Positions 1 through 13,179 of a stretch of 64,000 bases of DNA are shown piece by piece. A program made the translations under genes and the position numbers. The notes beneath the pieces were generated by a model. That model did no database searches. It had not been told where the DNA came from and worked only from the letters and a program-made list of their open reading frames with translations. The stretch lies in contig NC_084834.1 in assembly GCF_033115175.1 (NCBI RefSeq), forward strand, positions 10,947,294 to 11,011,293. Reading direction: 5' to 3'. Within the stretch, counting starts at the first letter, position 1. Every line of letters starts with the position of its first letter. Source of the stretch: Lepus europaeus. Lineage: Eukaryota > Chordata > Mammalia > Lagomorpha > Leporidae.

Positions 1-114
1 CTGCTTGCAGTTAGTATCTTCCATTTTCCAAGCCGCTCAGATGCCCTATTTTCAACATGGTCTTTTTTCCTTTTTGTCTTTAAAAACATGCTTCCTAATT
101 TAACACTAAAACTA

Positions 115-381
<267 letters not shown>

Positions 382-487
382 TTAGAAAATATTTCTTAGA
401 TGTTCTGTTTGTTTTTTTTTTTTCTACAGAAAAAAAGAGATTAAAGATAGATAAAATCTATAAGGTACAACTTGGTTGTGATTAATT

Positions 488-760
488 AATCTTATTTGAG
501 AGTCCGGAAGATAAGAGCTCCCATCTACTGGTCTACTCTCCAAATGCCCACAACAGCTAGGGCTGGGCCAGGAACTCAATTCAAGGCTCTTATATGGGCA
601 GCAGAGGCCTGACCCCCTGAGCCATCATCAGCTGCCTCCCAGAGTGTGCATTAGCAGGAAGCTGGAATCAGCAGCAGAGCTGGGACTTGAACCTATACAT
701 TGCAATATAGGATGCGGGCATTCTAACCAGCATCCCAACTGCTTTGCCAAAAGTCCACTC
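488..760 (-). mobile_element. CSINE, old subfamily
   Basis: Antisense CSINE body with CATCATCAGCTGCCTCCCAG and GTGCATTAGCAGGAAGCTGG; heavily diverged. In an R3HCC1L intron. Confidence 0.75.
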
Positions 761-767
761 AAGTTAA

Positions 768-1070
768 GATTTTTTTAAAAAGGATTTATTTTTATTTGAA
801 AGGTAGAGTTACAGAAAGAGACCTTCTGTCCACTGATCTCTTCTCTAAATGACAATGGCCAGGGCTGGGCAAGGAACCTGGAACTCCATCCAGATCCCCA
901 AAGTGGGTAGCAGGAGCCAAATACTTGGGCCATCCTCTGTTGCTTCCCCAAGTGCATTAGGAAGGAGCTGCATTGGAAGTGTAGCAGCCAAGACTGAAAC
1001 CAGAGCTAATATGGGATGTCGGTGTCACAGGAGGCAACTTAACTCACTACACCATGACATTGGCCCTGAG
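768..1070 (-). mobile_element. CSINE
   Basis: Starts with the reversed tail (AAGGATTTATTTTTATTTGA AAGGTAGAGTT) and ends at the reversed head (CATTGGCCCTGAG). Confidence 0.85.
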
Positions 1071-1079
1071 TTATGATTA

Positions 1080-1300
1080 TTTTAGATCAGGAATCTATAA
1101 ACTATGGCTCTGTGATCAAATCCATCAAACTACCTGCTTTTGTAAATAAAATTTTACTGAAATCGAGTCATGTCTACTTGTCTGCATACTGTCAGTGGCT
1201 GCTTTCTTGCCTGACAGAAAATTTTGCCCTACAAAATCTAAGACATTTATTATGTAGTCCTTTATAGCAGATCTGTATTCTAGGAGGTTCAGTGAGGAAC
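1080..1300. mobile_element. hAT-Charlie (MER5-like) DNA transposon relic
   Basis: CTTTTGTAAATAAAATTTTACTG and GTCAGTGGCTGCTTTCTTGC recall the palindromic non-autonomous MER5-type hAT elements. Old copy. Confidence 0.6.
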
Positions 1301-1516
1301 CAATATTCCAACACCTCTAGTTTCTATGAATGCCTCAGCATCATACTTATCAATGAATCGAATCATATATGTAAGTCAGCCCAATCACACATTGAGAGAG
1401 TGAGTATTACAATTTCTTACTGGACCAGGTAAAGGGCTACTTCAAATTCATTTGTCTTAGGGAAAAAAAAAATCACAAATATTGTTAAGATTTAGTCCCA
1501 TGATCTTTTTATTTTT

Positions 1517-1846
1517 ATTTATTAGATTTATTTATTTTACTTGAAAATCAGAGTTATACAGGAAGATAAGGAGAGGCAGAGAGAGAGGTCTTCCATCCAC
1601 TGTCACTCCCTAGATGACCGCAACAGCTGGAGCTGCACCGATCTGAATCTAGGAGCCAGGAGCTTCCTCTGGGGCTCCCACGTGGGTACAGGGGCCCAAG
1701 GGCTTGGGCCATCTTTTACTGCTTTCCTAGGTCATAGCAGAGAGCTGGATCAGAAGTGGAGCAGCCGGGGCTCGAACTGGCACCCATATGGGTTGCCGGC
1801 ACTGCAGGCAGCAGCTTTACCTGCTGTGCCACAGGGCCAGCCCCCC
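1517..1846 (-). mobile_element. CSINE
   Basis: Full length: AGATTTATTTATTTTACTTG to ACAGGGCCAGCCCCC. Confidence 0.9.
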
Positions 1847-1965
1847 ATGATCTTTTTAATTTCTACTATAAACTGTTGATGCACTGTCATGACTTATATA
1901 AGTATACAAATAACCTTGGAAGGAGCTGACTCTCTCTCCAAATTAGATGATCAGATTATAGTTGA

Positions 1966-1968
1966 AAG

Positions 1969-2000
<32 letters not shown>

Positions 2001-2001
2001 A
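1966..2001 (+). repeat. (GA)n microsatellite
   Basis: About 14 GA units followed by GGGAGAGGGAGAG. Confidence 0.95.
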
Positions 2002-2045
2002 GCACATGGGTATCAAAGAAGCATGCACCAAAAATCTGTATCTGG

Positions 2046-2316
2046 GGATGGGCATTTGGCCTGCATCTCATTTCAGAGTCCCTGGGTTCAAATCTCAGCT
2101 CTGCTTCTGACTCCACCTTCCTGCTCATGTGTACCCTGGGAGGCAGCAGGTAATGGATCAAATATTTGGGTCCCTGGAAACCTGTATTGAGTTCCAGGCT
2201 CCTGGCTTCAGCCTGACCCAGCCCTGGCTGTTGGGTGGGGCCTGGGGGAGTGAATCAGCACATGGAAGATCTCACTCTCTCTGCCTTACAAAAATAAAAA
2301 TTAAAAAAAAAATCTG
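2046..2316 (+). mobile_element. CSINE, old subfamily
   Basis: Head GATGGGCATTTGGCCTGC, body with CCTGGGAGGCAGCAGGTAAT, A-rich tail. Confidence 0.75.
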
Positions 2317-2380
2317 TATCTGTCCTATTACATATGCTGGTTGAATAAAATGCCAATTGGCTGGAATAGAAAAGAAATCA

Positions 2381-2683
<303 letters not shown>

Positions 2684-2699
2684 TTAAAAGCAATAATAC

Positions 2700-2815
2700 C
2701 ACCATAAAGAACCACCCGGGAGTATTTTACATTCTCAGCCATTTTATAGACATCAACTAATTAATCCTCACAAGCCCCTTAGGGAGGTATTTAATGCACT
2801 ATTTACAAGAGATGT
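2700..2815 (-). mobile_element. MIR fragment
   Basis: CTAATTAATCCTCACAAGCC followed by an AGGGAGGTATTTAATG core, the antisense MIR core. Confidence 0.5.
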
Positions 2816-3364
2816 TCTTATAGGAAGGGATTGAAAAGAGATGGAAAGAGGAGGCAGAGCAGTAGAAGAATATAAGAGGAGGACACAGGAAAGGTCATCT
2901 GGATTTAATGCAAAGGTAAACTGTCCTGTGGTGGGTGTAGGGAGGGCGGAGATAGTGGAGGTAGACAGAGAACAAGATTGCAAGATGTTGCTCAAATAAT
3001 AAAAAAAAAAATCAAAACTGTCAAGTAATAGGAAAAAGGGACAACTGTAATCATAGAGGCCGATCTCTCTCACTTTTTGAAAAAAGGAAGAAAGGGGAAA
3101 TAGGAAAGAATCGTAGCAAAGTCAGAAAAATTAAGGATAAAATAAATCATGGTACAAACAGCAGATCAGATTAGAAAGTATCAAAATAATTAACACTGAA
3201 GTACTAGAAAATGCTTACTCTGGATCAGAGTTTGAGAGTGAGTACAAGGAAGATCAGAATGATGATACAATAGTTTACACAGTTCAGTGGGACAGAATGA
3301 GATTCAGGGACAGATAAATGGACTCAAGGTTCTGCTATCTTGAGACTTGGGCAGCTTTAACTTT

Positions 3365-3515
3365 TCTTAGGGCTAGGTCTGTTCATCTGTAGAAATGGCC
3401 ATGGCACATTCCTCACAGAATCACTGGGAAAGTGGAAATGAGATCATCTATGACAAGGCCAAGACCAGTGCTCAACATTTAGTAGGCATGTAATATAGGA
3501 ATAGTGCTTATTATT
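3365..3515 (+). mobile_element. MIR fragment
   Basis: TCATCTGTAGAAATGG ... GAGATCATCTATGACAAGGC ... CAACATTTAGTAGGCATG follows the sense MIR layout. Confidence 0.6.
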
Positions 3516-3796
3516 TTAATGACTGATAGCAATTTTCATCACAAATATTATTAATATAGATGAAATGGTGATAAAAACATGAAACTCACTCTGGTATTTG
3601 ATTCACAGGCTTTATCATATAGTCTTTTGCATAATGACTACTTTTTTTTTTTAGAAATAAATCACTATACAGAAAAAAATGACAACCACTAAAATATTTT
3701 CTCCCTTTAATAATCAATCAAGAGAAAAATTCCTTTGAGGAAAAAAATTAAGAGGCTTTGAAAGTTAGAGAATTTCCTGAATTAAAGGGTAAATCT

Positions 3797-4110
3797 GGGG
3801 CCAGTACTGTGGCGAAGAGGGTAAAGCCATTGTCTGCGATGCTGGCATCCCACATGGGCAATGGTTCAAGTCCTGGCTGCTCCTATTACAATCTAGCTTC
3901 CTGCTTATGTGCCTGGGAAGACAGTGGATGATGGCCCAAGTCCTTGGGCCCCTGTACCCACATGGGAGACCTAGAAGAATCTCCAGGCTCCTAACTTTGG
4001 CCTGGCCTAGCCCTGGTCGTTGCAGCCATTTGGGGAGTGAATCGAAAGGATGAAAGATCTCTCTCTCTCTCTCTGTCTCCCCCCCCCAACTCTTTCAAAT
4101 AAATAAATAA

Positions 4111-4142
<32 letters not shown>

Positions 4143-4155
4143 CAAAAAAAAAAAG
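3797..4155 (+). mobile_element. CSINE with expanded tail
   Basis: GGGGCCAGTACTGTGGCGAA to AAATAAATAAATAAATATAT; the tail has expanded into (AT)n before the final A run. Confidence 0.9.
4098..4141 (+). repeat. (AAAT)n/(AT)n microsatellite in a CSINE tail
   Basis: Five AAAT units run into about 13 AT units. Confidence 0.95.
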
Positions 4156-4689
4156 GGTAAACCTGACCATGGCATCAAATGACTACAGAGACTGGAGACT
4201 GTGGAAAAACTAGAAAGTATATACTTCTATACTATAAGATAATTTACAAAAAGGACAAGAAAAAGATCTAGATGAGTTGAGTTTTTAGACTTTGAAATTT
4301 CATAATCCTTTAAAATTCTCTTTGAAGAATGTTTCTGGATTTGACACTAAAATGGTCTTCCAGGTAAGATCAGGAAAAAGCAAAGCAAAGGGAAGTAAAT
4401 AATTCATAAGAATTAACTAATTTCTAGAACATCTTAGACATCAACAATTCATTTTACAAATTCTGATATTGGACTGCAACAAATCAAACTAGTGGCTAAC
4501 ACTAGACATTCAGAATATTGGTTCTGGAAGAGACTAACTGTCCTCCAGAATCTACTCACCCTCTACTTTCAGTTACACAACTGATGCTTTTCCCAGGCAA
4601 GTTTGAATGATTGAATCAGTATATAGCTGCAAGCTAGTTTTGTCTAGGACTTTTTAATGAAATTTTATTTATTTCATTCAGAAGTTTTT

Positions 4690-5360
4690 AGGCCATCAAG
4701 TGACTTCTCACCACCCACAGAAAAAGCCAGAACAAAGTAGGATAATATCTTTCAGTTTCTGAGAATTCTGTACCCAGTAAAATTGTCTTTCAAAAAAACA
4801 AGCTGAAATAAAACCATTTAAAAAAACCCACCAAACTGAATTGGTAGGCTGTTACTAGGTTAAATACTAAAGAATATGTCCCATGAAGGAGGAAACAGTG
4901 TTCACATGGGAGGTAAGATACAAGAAGGTATAAATGAAAAACACACCAAGTAGATAAATTTGAGTGCTAAATATATAAAACAGTAATTATGGTAAATGGA
5001 GTTTAAAAGGAAAAGGAAAAAAATTAATCAAACAGTCACAATAATATGTAAGATGAGGAGGGAGGGGTTAGGAATTAAAAGCCCTTACAGTTTTAGAAAA
5101 AGGGTAAAAACATTAACTTTAGCCAATGAAAAAGTGAAGTATGCATTTTGTAATTTCTAGAGCAATCATCAAAGAATAGAAAGAACATCATTTCTATGAA
5201 AAATGGAACAAGAAAAAAAACCTAATCGATCCAAAATAAGGCTATGAAGAAGAGAAAAAGATGGGACAAGTAAACACACATAAAACAGATAGCAGGCAAA
5301 TAGAAGGGCACCTTAAAAAGTTTGTGAAAAAATGGAATTAAAAGTTTACTAATTAAAAAA
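4690..5360 (+). mobile_element. ancient L1M/HAL1-type fragment
   Basis: GAATTCTGTACCCAGTAAAA, GTCTTTCAAAAA and GAAATAAAACCATTT recall the ORF1 C-terminus/3' end of old mammalian L1M or HAL1 elements, followed by A-rich 3' sequence. Heavily mutated; family assignment from memory only. Confidence 0.5.
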
Positions 5361-5365
5361 AACTT

Positions 5366-5625
5366 TTTTTAGATATTTATTTTATTTGAGTGGCAGAAAG
5401 ACACAGCCAGGGCTAAGCCAGGGCAAAGTTAGGAGTTGGGAACTCAATCCAGGTCTCCCCCACTGCTGGCAGAGACGCAACCAGTTGAGCTATCACTTGG
5501 TGCTTCCCAGGATGTGCATTAGCAGGAAGCTAGAATGTGGAGTGGAGCCAGGATTCAAACCCAGGTAGTTCTAAGGCATGCCAAGCAGTGTCTTAACTGT
5601 TAGGACAAATGCCCAACCCAATAAA
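5366..5625 (-). mobile_element. CSINE, old subfamily
   Basis: AGATATTTATTTTATTTGAG, then GTGCATTAGCAGGAAGCTAG and AGGACAAATGCCCAACCC. Confidence 0.75.
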
Positions 5626-5790
5626 TTATGGTATAAAAAATGTTTTGAAATCTATGCATAGGTTTTTCATAATATACATTCTTTATGATCTTTGTGGGGA
5701 CCCTTGGATTTCAAATTTTTTGCACCAAAATAAAATCATAATTCCACGTTCTAAAAACCTTTTGAAATCCCTTCATACACAAATATATAT
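5625..5790. mobile_element. short mariner-like inverted-repeat element
   Basis: Contains GATTTCAAATTTTTTGCACC AAAATAAA, the reverse of the TTTTGGTGCAAAA core seen at 46625. Non-coding, about 150 bases. Confidence 0.45.
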
Positions 5791-6099
5791 TTAGATATAT
5801 ATTTAAATATATACATAATTACAATAAATACAAATAGGCTAAATGCACCATGAAGACACTGATGACAAAGTCTTAAATGCTAAAGCAGGGCCTAGAAAGG
5901 CTGTCTTGTATTTTTAAGGAACTAAGAAGAAGAGTAATTCAATACAAATTAATTCTAATGGACCTGGAAAAGATAATGAACAAACCTGACACTCAAGTGA
6001 AAATCAGAAATATGAAAGCAAAAGATTCTTTTTCAAGAGACACTTTAAGAAAATTTCATCCCATCTTCCCTAACACCAGCAACTATTTGAAAATACTTA

Positions 6100-6273
<174 letters not shown>

Positions 6274-7289
6274 CTAGAGAGGAAGAAACACATAAATGAC
6301 TGTTACGACAAACCTGAGCACTATAAAGTATTTTCCAATTTATAAACAATATTGTTCCCGGTCTCCATTTTTCCATTCCTTAACCTTTTACATTCTCTGC
6401 GTATTAATGCTTTTCACAGATACAATGATGACCAGGGGTTTATCACTCAGTTTATATTATAATGTAAAATAACTGAAATGGATGTTGAACTTCTGGCAGA
6501 TTGGCAATGCATAAAATCTAACCTGCATCTATCAACCAGCATATGAGAAAATATAGACAAATACATTGAGTTACAAATGGCATATCTGGGAAACTGACTC
6601 TCAAACAAGAACTGAAGAGATAAATTTATAATTTTAATTTGAGCTTATTGTTCATGCTCATCTCAGTTTCTCTTCTGGAAGTAAATAAAAACAAAAGATT
6701 TTTTTAACTAAAAAATTTATTTCACCCTTGGTTGTATTATAAAAAGTTGAAAAGACAGTTTACAGAGGAATTTGCTAATATAAATGCAAACGGTACAAGT
6801 AATTATACTCAAGTTCTCTGGCTGAGAGCCACCTAACAATTTCCTACTTTAACAGGTTAGTGAAGGAATTAATGGTAATGAAAAATACTTAAAATTCTAC
6901 TATCCCATAAAATAACTGAAGGCTAGTAACTATGCCACAATGAAATCAGCAGAAGGGAAACGGGAAAGTCAAAAATGACAGCAAAGTCATGGCAGTCATT
7001 TTGTCATTCAGCTGTTATAAAATCTAAATGCTGCTTACTACTGCCTACTCAAAGCTGCCAGATCCTTACAGCATCACCTCTGTATCAACCTAAAATCCAA
7101 CAAGGTTCCATTCAAGCTTTCCGTCTTTTATACTGTCTCTTTCCCCATTAGATGAGAAAAGTGAGTATTTGCAATACAAAGGATACATCTCCTTTCTCCA
7201 GAGAATTGAAAAATGGATTCAGAAACTTTACTGGAAAGCAAGGAAGCAAAAAGTGATATAGATAGTATGTTTCTTCCTGTGTTCTAGTT
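6274..7289. other. unassigned AT-rich sequence right of the last R3HCC1L exon
   Basis: No repeat family, exon or regulatory cluster recognised; presumably R3HCC1L intron. The large upstream R3HCC1L exon is not here. Confidence 0.6.
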
Positions 7290-7415
7290 TTCTCCACTAA
7301 GTCTCAGTTTTGGATTTAAGAAATGGATATAGTAATAGTACCCACAACTCATAGGTGGGTGAATTAAATGAGATGATGTAATAAGTGCTTGACACATAAG
7401 TATTCAATTAATTCA
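7290..7415 (+). mobile_element. MIR fragment
   Basis: AGTAATAGTACCCACAACTC, GAATTAAATGAGATGATGTA and AAGTGCTTGACACATAAGTA are MIR sense blocks. Confidence 0.65.
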
Positions 7416-7789
7416 ACCTACTTTAATGTTAACGAAGTGCTAAATCTGCATACCAAGCACCATGTTAATTATACTCTGCTTAGGCTGTAGAAGGCAGGAA
7501 GGCATTCTTCCTCTCACTGTGACAAAGGAAAACATCAGTTAATCTATAAAACTGTTAACTTTTCCTGAGTTCAACAGAGAGCTGAGTTTGCAAGATAACC
7601 AACCAAGGGAACTAAAATCTATAGAAGGACAAGTTTCTCCCAAAGAGAAATACAATCTATAAATTGTTTCACCTCTGACAGATCATAGGGGAAAGTATGC
7701 CACATAAGTAGGCGAGGAGATCTGAGCCAAAATTGTAACAAATTCTTAAAAGTGTAAGGGAGGTTATTATTTTAAGTTTCAAGTAACTT

Positions 7790-8290
7790 AGATTCCCTAA
7801 AACAGACAAGAGGATTCTACAATCACCTGTAAATCAATCCTTTTGCCAGTGCCACACTGGCTTAATGACTGTAGCTTCACAGAAAGCTTTGAAATAGGAC
7901 GTTTGAGTCCTCCATTTTTGTTGTTTTTTAAAAGCATTTGATAGTTGGGGTCCCTTGCATTTCCACAGGAATTTAAGAAAGAGCTTGTCAATTTCTGCCC
8001 AAATTGGCAACTGGACTGTGGGAACATGACTATCAATTTTGAAAGTAACAATACTAAGTTTTGTAAAAGATGAACATGGGATGTCTTTCCATTGATTTAG
8101 GTCTGATTTAATTCTTTCAATAATATTTTGTAGTGTTCAGTGTACAAGTTGTACTTTTTTTGTTAAATCTATTCTTAGGTATTTTATTCTTTCTGATGCT
8201 ACCGTAAATGGAATTTTTTTATCTCATTTTTTGATTGTTGGCATTGACTTTTTGAGTTACTTTGCTAAAACCAAACCAAATAAAGAACTG
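7790..8290 (-). mobile_element. old L1 ORF2 fragment, antisense
   Basis: The plus strand shows typical antisense L1 ORF2 phrases: TAGTGTTCAGTGTACAAGTT, TAAATCTATTCTTAGGTATT and TGATGCTACCGTAAATGGAA. Frame is long lost. Confidence 0.75.
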
Positions 8291-9853
8291 CATTTAGAGC
8301 TTTTATAAATTGGGGCTAACCAATACACTGTGAGAGGTACAGTGCAAGTCACAAAATATCTTAGAAATATAAATACTAAATGTAATAATAAATACTAAAT
8401 ATAAATACTACTGGTTATAAAGAAGAAAGAAAAAGGAAGGTCTGGCAAGAAAATGTGATTACAGCTCCTCATTCTAACCTGGTCTGCAAACTGAACTTGC
8501 ACATTTATATCTCATCTCTGAGGTAACCAGTAAACATTTCAGCTTCTGACACTTACTGAAAACAAAGTGCTAACAATAGCAAAAAAATTTAATTATTATC
8601 CTACATTTCATGGGACAACAAATATAAGGCCCACAAATTACACATCTTTTCCCAGTATGCTTGGAAACACTAGGTGGAGAGGCACCACTGATAAAGTTGA
8701 AAGGCTGAATAATAAAGTGAACTCAGGCAGAAGAATTCTAAATGTTTAAATCTTCCAAAACTAGCCGTGGTAGCTTAATTCAGGTACTGCTGTGATATTC
8801 AGTGACAGTGGCTGTCCATGAAACCTAAGAAAAATTGCAATGAAGACAAAATTTGTATTTATTGCCATTCCACTTCTTGCTTGATTTCTCTAGATCCCTG
8901 ATCCACTATTCCCTTATGCTATCTTTAGCTACCTCAATTCCTGAATCATATCCAGACCTCTTCCCTGGTATTAAAAAAAAAAAAAAAAAAAGGGAAAATT
9001 TCTCTTTCATTAGTCTATAGTCTCTGCCCAACTGGCCCTCTCAGCAACAGGTAATACCTATATGCCCTTCCAACCTTCAACAGCAGACTCAGAAGTAAGC
9101 CAACCCCGATATAGGTAGGCAATTTAATAGTATAATCTATCATCTGAAGATCAGAAATTGTCTTGATGCTTTATGCCTGGTATCCAGTATTTCTGATTAT
9201 CCTCTAGGATTTTTCTGAATAACAGCCTTCAGTCAATCTAAACAAAAAATTTTCTGTATAAGATTACTTATTAGCACTCCCTCTGTCCAGATTCTAGGCT
9301 TTATTACAATTCTTCACTTTCTTATACACCCTAACCCCAGAGACACCACAACAAAAAAGAAATCTGAGTTTAAGTGTATTTTAGACTGTTGAGTACATAT
9401 TTCAGCAGTCATACCCATGGCTGGATCATTCTTTTCTTCACTAGTATACCTCCCCACTAAAGCCTAACAACAAAGAACCCATTTTTAGAAAACAAGCACG
9501 CTCTGATCTAACAAATGATTAAATTAATACAAAGGGAGGTGTGTGGAGAGTGTAATTCTCTCAAAGGTACATTTCTATCTCTAACTAAACTTTTTTAAAC
9601 TTTACTTTTTGAACATACCTGTTTGTTTATGAACAGGGTACAGAGTCCAGTGCTCTCTCTGACAATCCTAACTTTCCTCCCAGCTACTGTTACTACACAA
9701 ATAATGAATTAGGAGTCCTAACACTACCCTGACCCGATCTACCCCAACCATACCCCACATACCATATCTCACTGAGTTCACTGAAAACAAAGGCATTGCT
9801 AAGGAAAAATTAAGGCACACTAGGAATCTCTGCAGCTGCAAACAAGAACTCTT
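8291..9853. other. unassigned intron-like sequence
   Basis: AT-rich, one A19 run at about 8971-8990. No splice-flanked open frame or known element recognised. Confidence 0.55.
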
Positions 9854-9867
9854 AAAAGCTTCCCTTG

Positions 9868-10570
9868 AAGCAGGCCACACAGCAGACTCACAGAACGACA
9901 AATGCTCTAAATAGCACTCTGACTTCAGAATCAGTCTTCACGGCATTCAGATCTGGCTGAAAAGCCCATGAGAGCATTTCAGGCATGGAAAGCCAAGACA
10001 CTGTGGCAAAAAATGATCTACACGAGGGATCTCAGTGAGATCCCAGTGGAAAGGGGCCATCAAAGAAGGATGCAATTTTCTCTGAAGGGAGGAGAGAACT
10101 TCCACTTTGCTAATGGCCCTGTCTAAATACTGAGGGAGACTGGATTCAAAAGGCTTCCATAGCCTTGGCAGCTCATGACAAAAGCCTCAGGTGATCACTG
10201 ATGTCATAAATAAGAGTGTCAATTGTTAAATCAACAACAGGAACCACTGTGCACTTGCTCCATATGTAGGACCTCTGTTCTTAATGAGTTGTACTATGAG
10301 ATTTAGTGGTAAAACTTGTCTTCAAACAGTACTTTATACTTTGTGCGTCTGTGTGGGTGCAAACTGTTGAAATCTTTAATTAGTACAGTTGATCTTCTGT
10401 ATATAAAGATAATTAAACATGAATCTTAATGAAGAATGGGATGGGAGAGGAAGTAGGAGGTAGGACAGTTTGGGGGTGGGAGGGCAGGTATGGGGGGAAA
10501 AAATCACTATATTCCAAAAGCTGTACCTATGAAATTTATAGTTATTAAATAAAAGTTTTCTAAAAAAAAA
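9868..10570 (+). mobile_element. 5'-truncated rabbit L1 3' end
   Basis: Carries the 3'UTR blocks shared with 24365-24830, including the G-rich tract at about 10438-10497, and ends in A13. Flanked by AAAAGCTTCCCTTG (9854-9867) and AAAAGCTTCCTTTG (10571-10584), a target-site duplication with one mismatch. Upstream part (about 9900-10110) contains GAGAGCATTTCAGGCATGGAAAG-type L1 sequence, so it retains more of the standard 3'UTR than the ORF1-only element. No coding capacity. Confidence 0.85.
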
Positions 10571-10584
10571 AAAAGCTTCCTTTG

Positions 10585-11639
10585 TACTGACAATATAAGC
10601 CCAAAAGTACCTGCCTTTCTCCAGTTTTAAAAAGGGATCAGAAATCAAAATGTTGCTGACATGTATGCTGACTTGAAAGCAAAAACATGCAATAAATCTA
10701 ACAGAGTTCAGAAGAAAGATCTTCAATTTTAGGAGTAACCTGGCTTTAAAAAAAAAAAGAAAGAAAAAACCTATGAACCATGGAACCTGCTTACTGTTCT
10801 TTCTGTGTTAACCAGAGATCTAGCCATCATTTACTAATGGAAGAATAAAGAGTACATAATTCCATCAAACTCTGCTGCATGTCCCAGGTGACTGCATTAG
10901 GATATACAGCATATGGAAGGTGAGTCTACAAATCATCACTTACACAGTCAATAAAATGTCAATTCAGACATAGATACAAATCTATTAAAATGAGTTGAAA
11001 CTAATAAAAGATACTGTGAAAATAGAAATTAGAGAACAATGAAGGTGTATGTGGGTACCCTATGTTTCTGTTAATTTTTTTTCTATAAGCCTAAAACTGC
11101 TAAAAATATATTAATCTTTTTTAAAAAACAGAAATAAGGGACATAAAATAATACAAAGTAGAACTATAATCTTAAATCTATGGCCTTGCCAACATGCAGA
11201 TGTACCCATCAGTTTAGCCCTGGGGGATCAAATCTCTTTTGGAACCACTATGTTACTCATCAGACAGCAAAACACTGTTTTTGTGCATCTCTGACAAAGC
11301 TGTTTTATATGTTGCTTTATATTAACTACCCTTCACACCGCTATGCAGCTATCAAATCACATGTTTACATACTGTCTGTACAAATAAAATATAAGCAACT
11401 TCAGAACATAAAGAAGGCTGGCATACAGCATCGCCTTTAACACAGTACTGATAATAATAACATATACCTAGCTATTTGCGATTTATAGTTTATCAAACTC
11501 CAAGTGCTCAAATTTGCTATTTAACTGAAAAGTGGTGGGGTACCAAACTATTTACAAGGCCTCCGAAGGTGGGATACGAAGAGGTTTCTTCCCTTTGTAA
11601 TTTGCTTTTAGTGGATGGCTTAAGAATTTTTCCTTTCAG
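10585..11639. other. unassigned intron-like sequence
   Basis: AT-rich; the part around 10960-11130 has the feel of an old LINE 3' end but I cannot place it. No gene. Confidence 0.5.
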
Positions 11640-11860
11640 GTACCTGGGTTTGATTGCCAGCTGTGGCTCCTGTTCAGCTTACTGCCAATGCAGATCCTGG
11701 AACATGGGAGTGATGGCTCAAGTAACCGGGCTCCTGCCACCCATTTGGGAGACTTGGATTGTGTTCCTGGCCCCCAGCTTTGCCCCCTGCCAGTCCAGCC
11801 ATTGTAGGCATTTAATTAAACCACAGATGGGAGCTCTGTTTTTCAAGTAAATAAGTAATT
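11640..11860 (+). mobile_element. CSINE, old, 5'-truncated
   Basis: GTACCTGGGTTTGATTGCCA ... CACCCATTTGGGAGACTTGG ... TTTTCAAGTAAATAAGT. Confidence 0.65.
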
Positions 11861-13017
11861 ATTTTTTAATCTTTATTGATTTTTTTTTTTACTTGGGACA
11901 GCATTTTTGCAGAGGACTATGGAGACACACAGACACTGTGAGACATGAATTACCAGACATAGAGAAGAAAGGTGGGTTGGAATGCAGGGTTTTCTTCATT
12001 TTTACTCTTTTCCATGATTATACACTGTTAATGGCCTCTATTAAAAAGGACTTTCCAAATGGAAAGCTTTAAGTTCTTAAAACAATCTAAATATTTACCC
12101 CTATGTAAAAACTCAAGTCAAGGCCATAAATGGCTAATGAAGGTGCCAGATGCCGGTATCTGTCAACATCCACATTATGTTACTTTCTACCAACAGATTT
12201 GTTAATCGATACATGAGGCAGAAAGGGATTTGGATGATTTTTCTAAAGAACAGTAACTCCTGTGTTCTAATACCAAGATCTCACAGGGCTAAGAGAAGTC
12301 ATGCCAACATCCTCACCTTTATCAGTTACCAACTCTGGGCATTCCACACCATGGTTAGGAGATTAAGTGCAATTTTTAGAGGCCCATCAAAAGCTGCAGC
12401 CCTGGGAGTTCAACAATGACCTAACTATGCTCTAACCCCCTTGGACAGTTTTAAAGGTTCATATGCTACAGGAAATTGCTTCAGAGGCCAATGGCTGCCA
12501 TATTTTGTTCTACGGTATACCTCTCTGCTTATTAGAAGTATTAGATATACTCCCATATGTCTAGCCATTATCAACAAAGAAATAGGCCAGCTGGGAAAAT
12601 AGCCAAACATCTTAGGCTAGAAAGGTTTCATGACAAGCAAGGCCCTCTGGGTTAGCATTTAATAAAGTATATTTAAGCAATATAAATAATAAACTGAATG
12701 TCACCAAAGGACTAATAATGTTACTGGATATGTGATATCTTTTAATATTATTATTATTATTATTATTATTATTACATCTTCTAAAACACAAAGCAGAGAG
12801 ATCATAGTTTGAAGCTAGATCTCTGCTATCTGCATTCTCAATCCATCTCCATCTTTCCTGATCATCCTTTGTCACAGACGCCACTCCCTCCTAAGGACCT
12901 CAAAATATATCCAAACGCAACTCTAATTGTCACACCTTAAAATATACAAACTATGCTTTCTTGCCATTCTCAGCTTTAAGTCTTGCCAATATATTTTGTT
13001 TAAAGTTTTATTTAAAA
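11861..13017. other. unassigned sequence with a TTA repeat
   Basis: Mostly unique-looking DNA; the 12150-12600 stretch is less AT-rich but has no homology I recognise and no splice-flanked frame. Confidence 0.5.
12746..12774 (+). repeat. (TTA)n microsatellite
   Basis: Nine to ten TTA units. Confidence 0.95.
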
Positions 13018-13125
13018 AAAAAGATTTATTTATTTGAAAGGCAGAGTGACAGAGGGAGAAACAGAGAGATAAAGATCAATCTTCCATCCACTGGTTCACC
13101 CCCTAAATGGTCACACCAGACAGAT
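13018..13125 (-). mobile_element. CSINE, only the reversed tail third
   Basis: AAAAGATTTATTTATTTGAA AGGCAGAGTGACAGAGGGAG to CCCCCTAAATGGTCACACC, then ends abruptly. Confidence 0.8.
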
Positions 13126-13179
13126 ACAAGGAACTTCATCTGTGGTACTCTTTTAATGTTAAAAGCTCTATTCAAGTTC

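Noticed and set aside
2768-3073. 101-codon minus-strand open frame
   Set aside because: No recognisable domain or splice context, lies in an R3HCC1L intron beside a MIR; chance frame in purine-rich DNA.
4098-4141. Direct repeats considered as a CRISPR-like array
   Set aside because: Simple (AAAT)n/(AT)n tail of a CSINE; no spacers, and the genome is mammalian.
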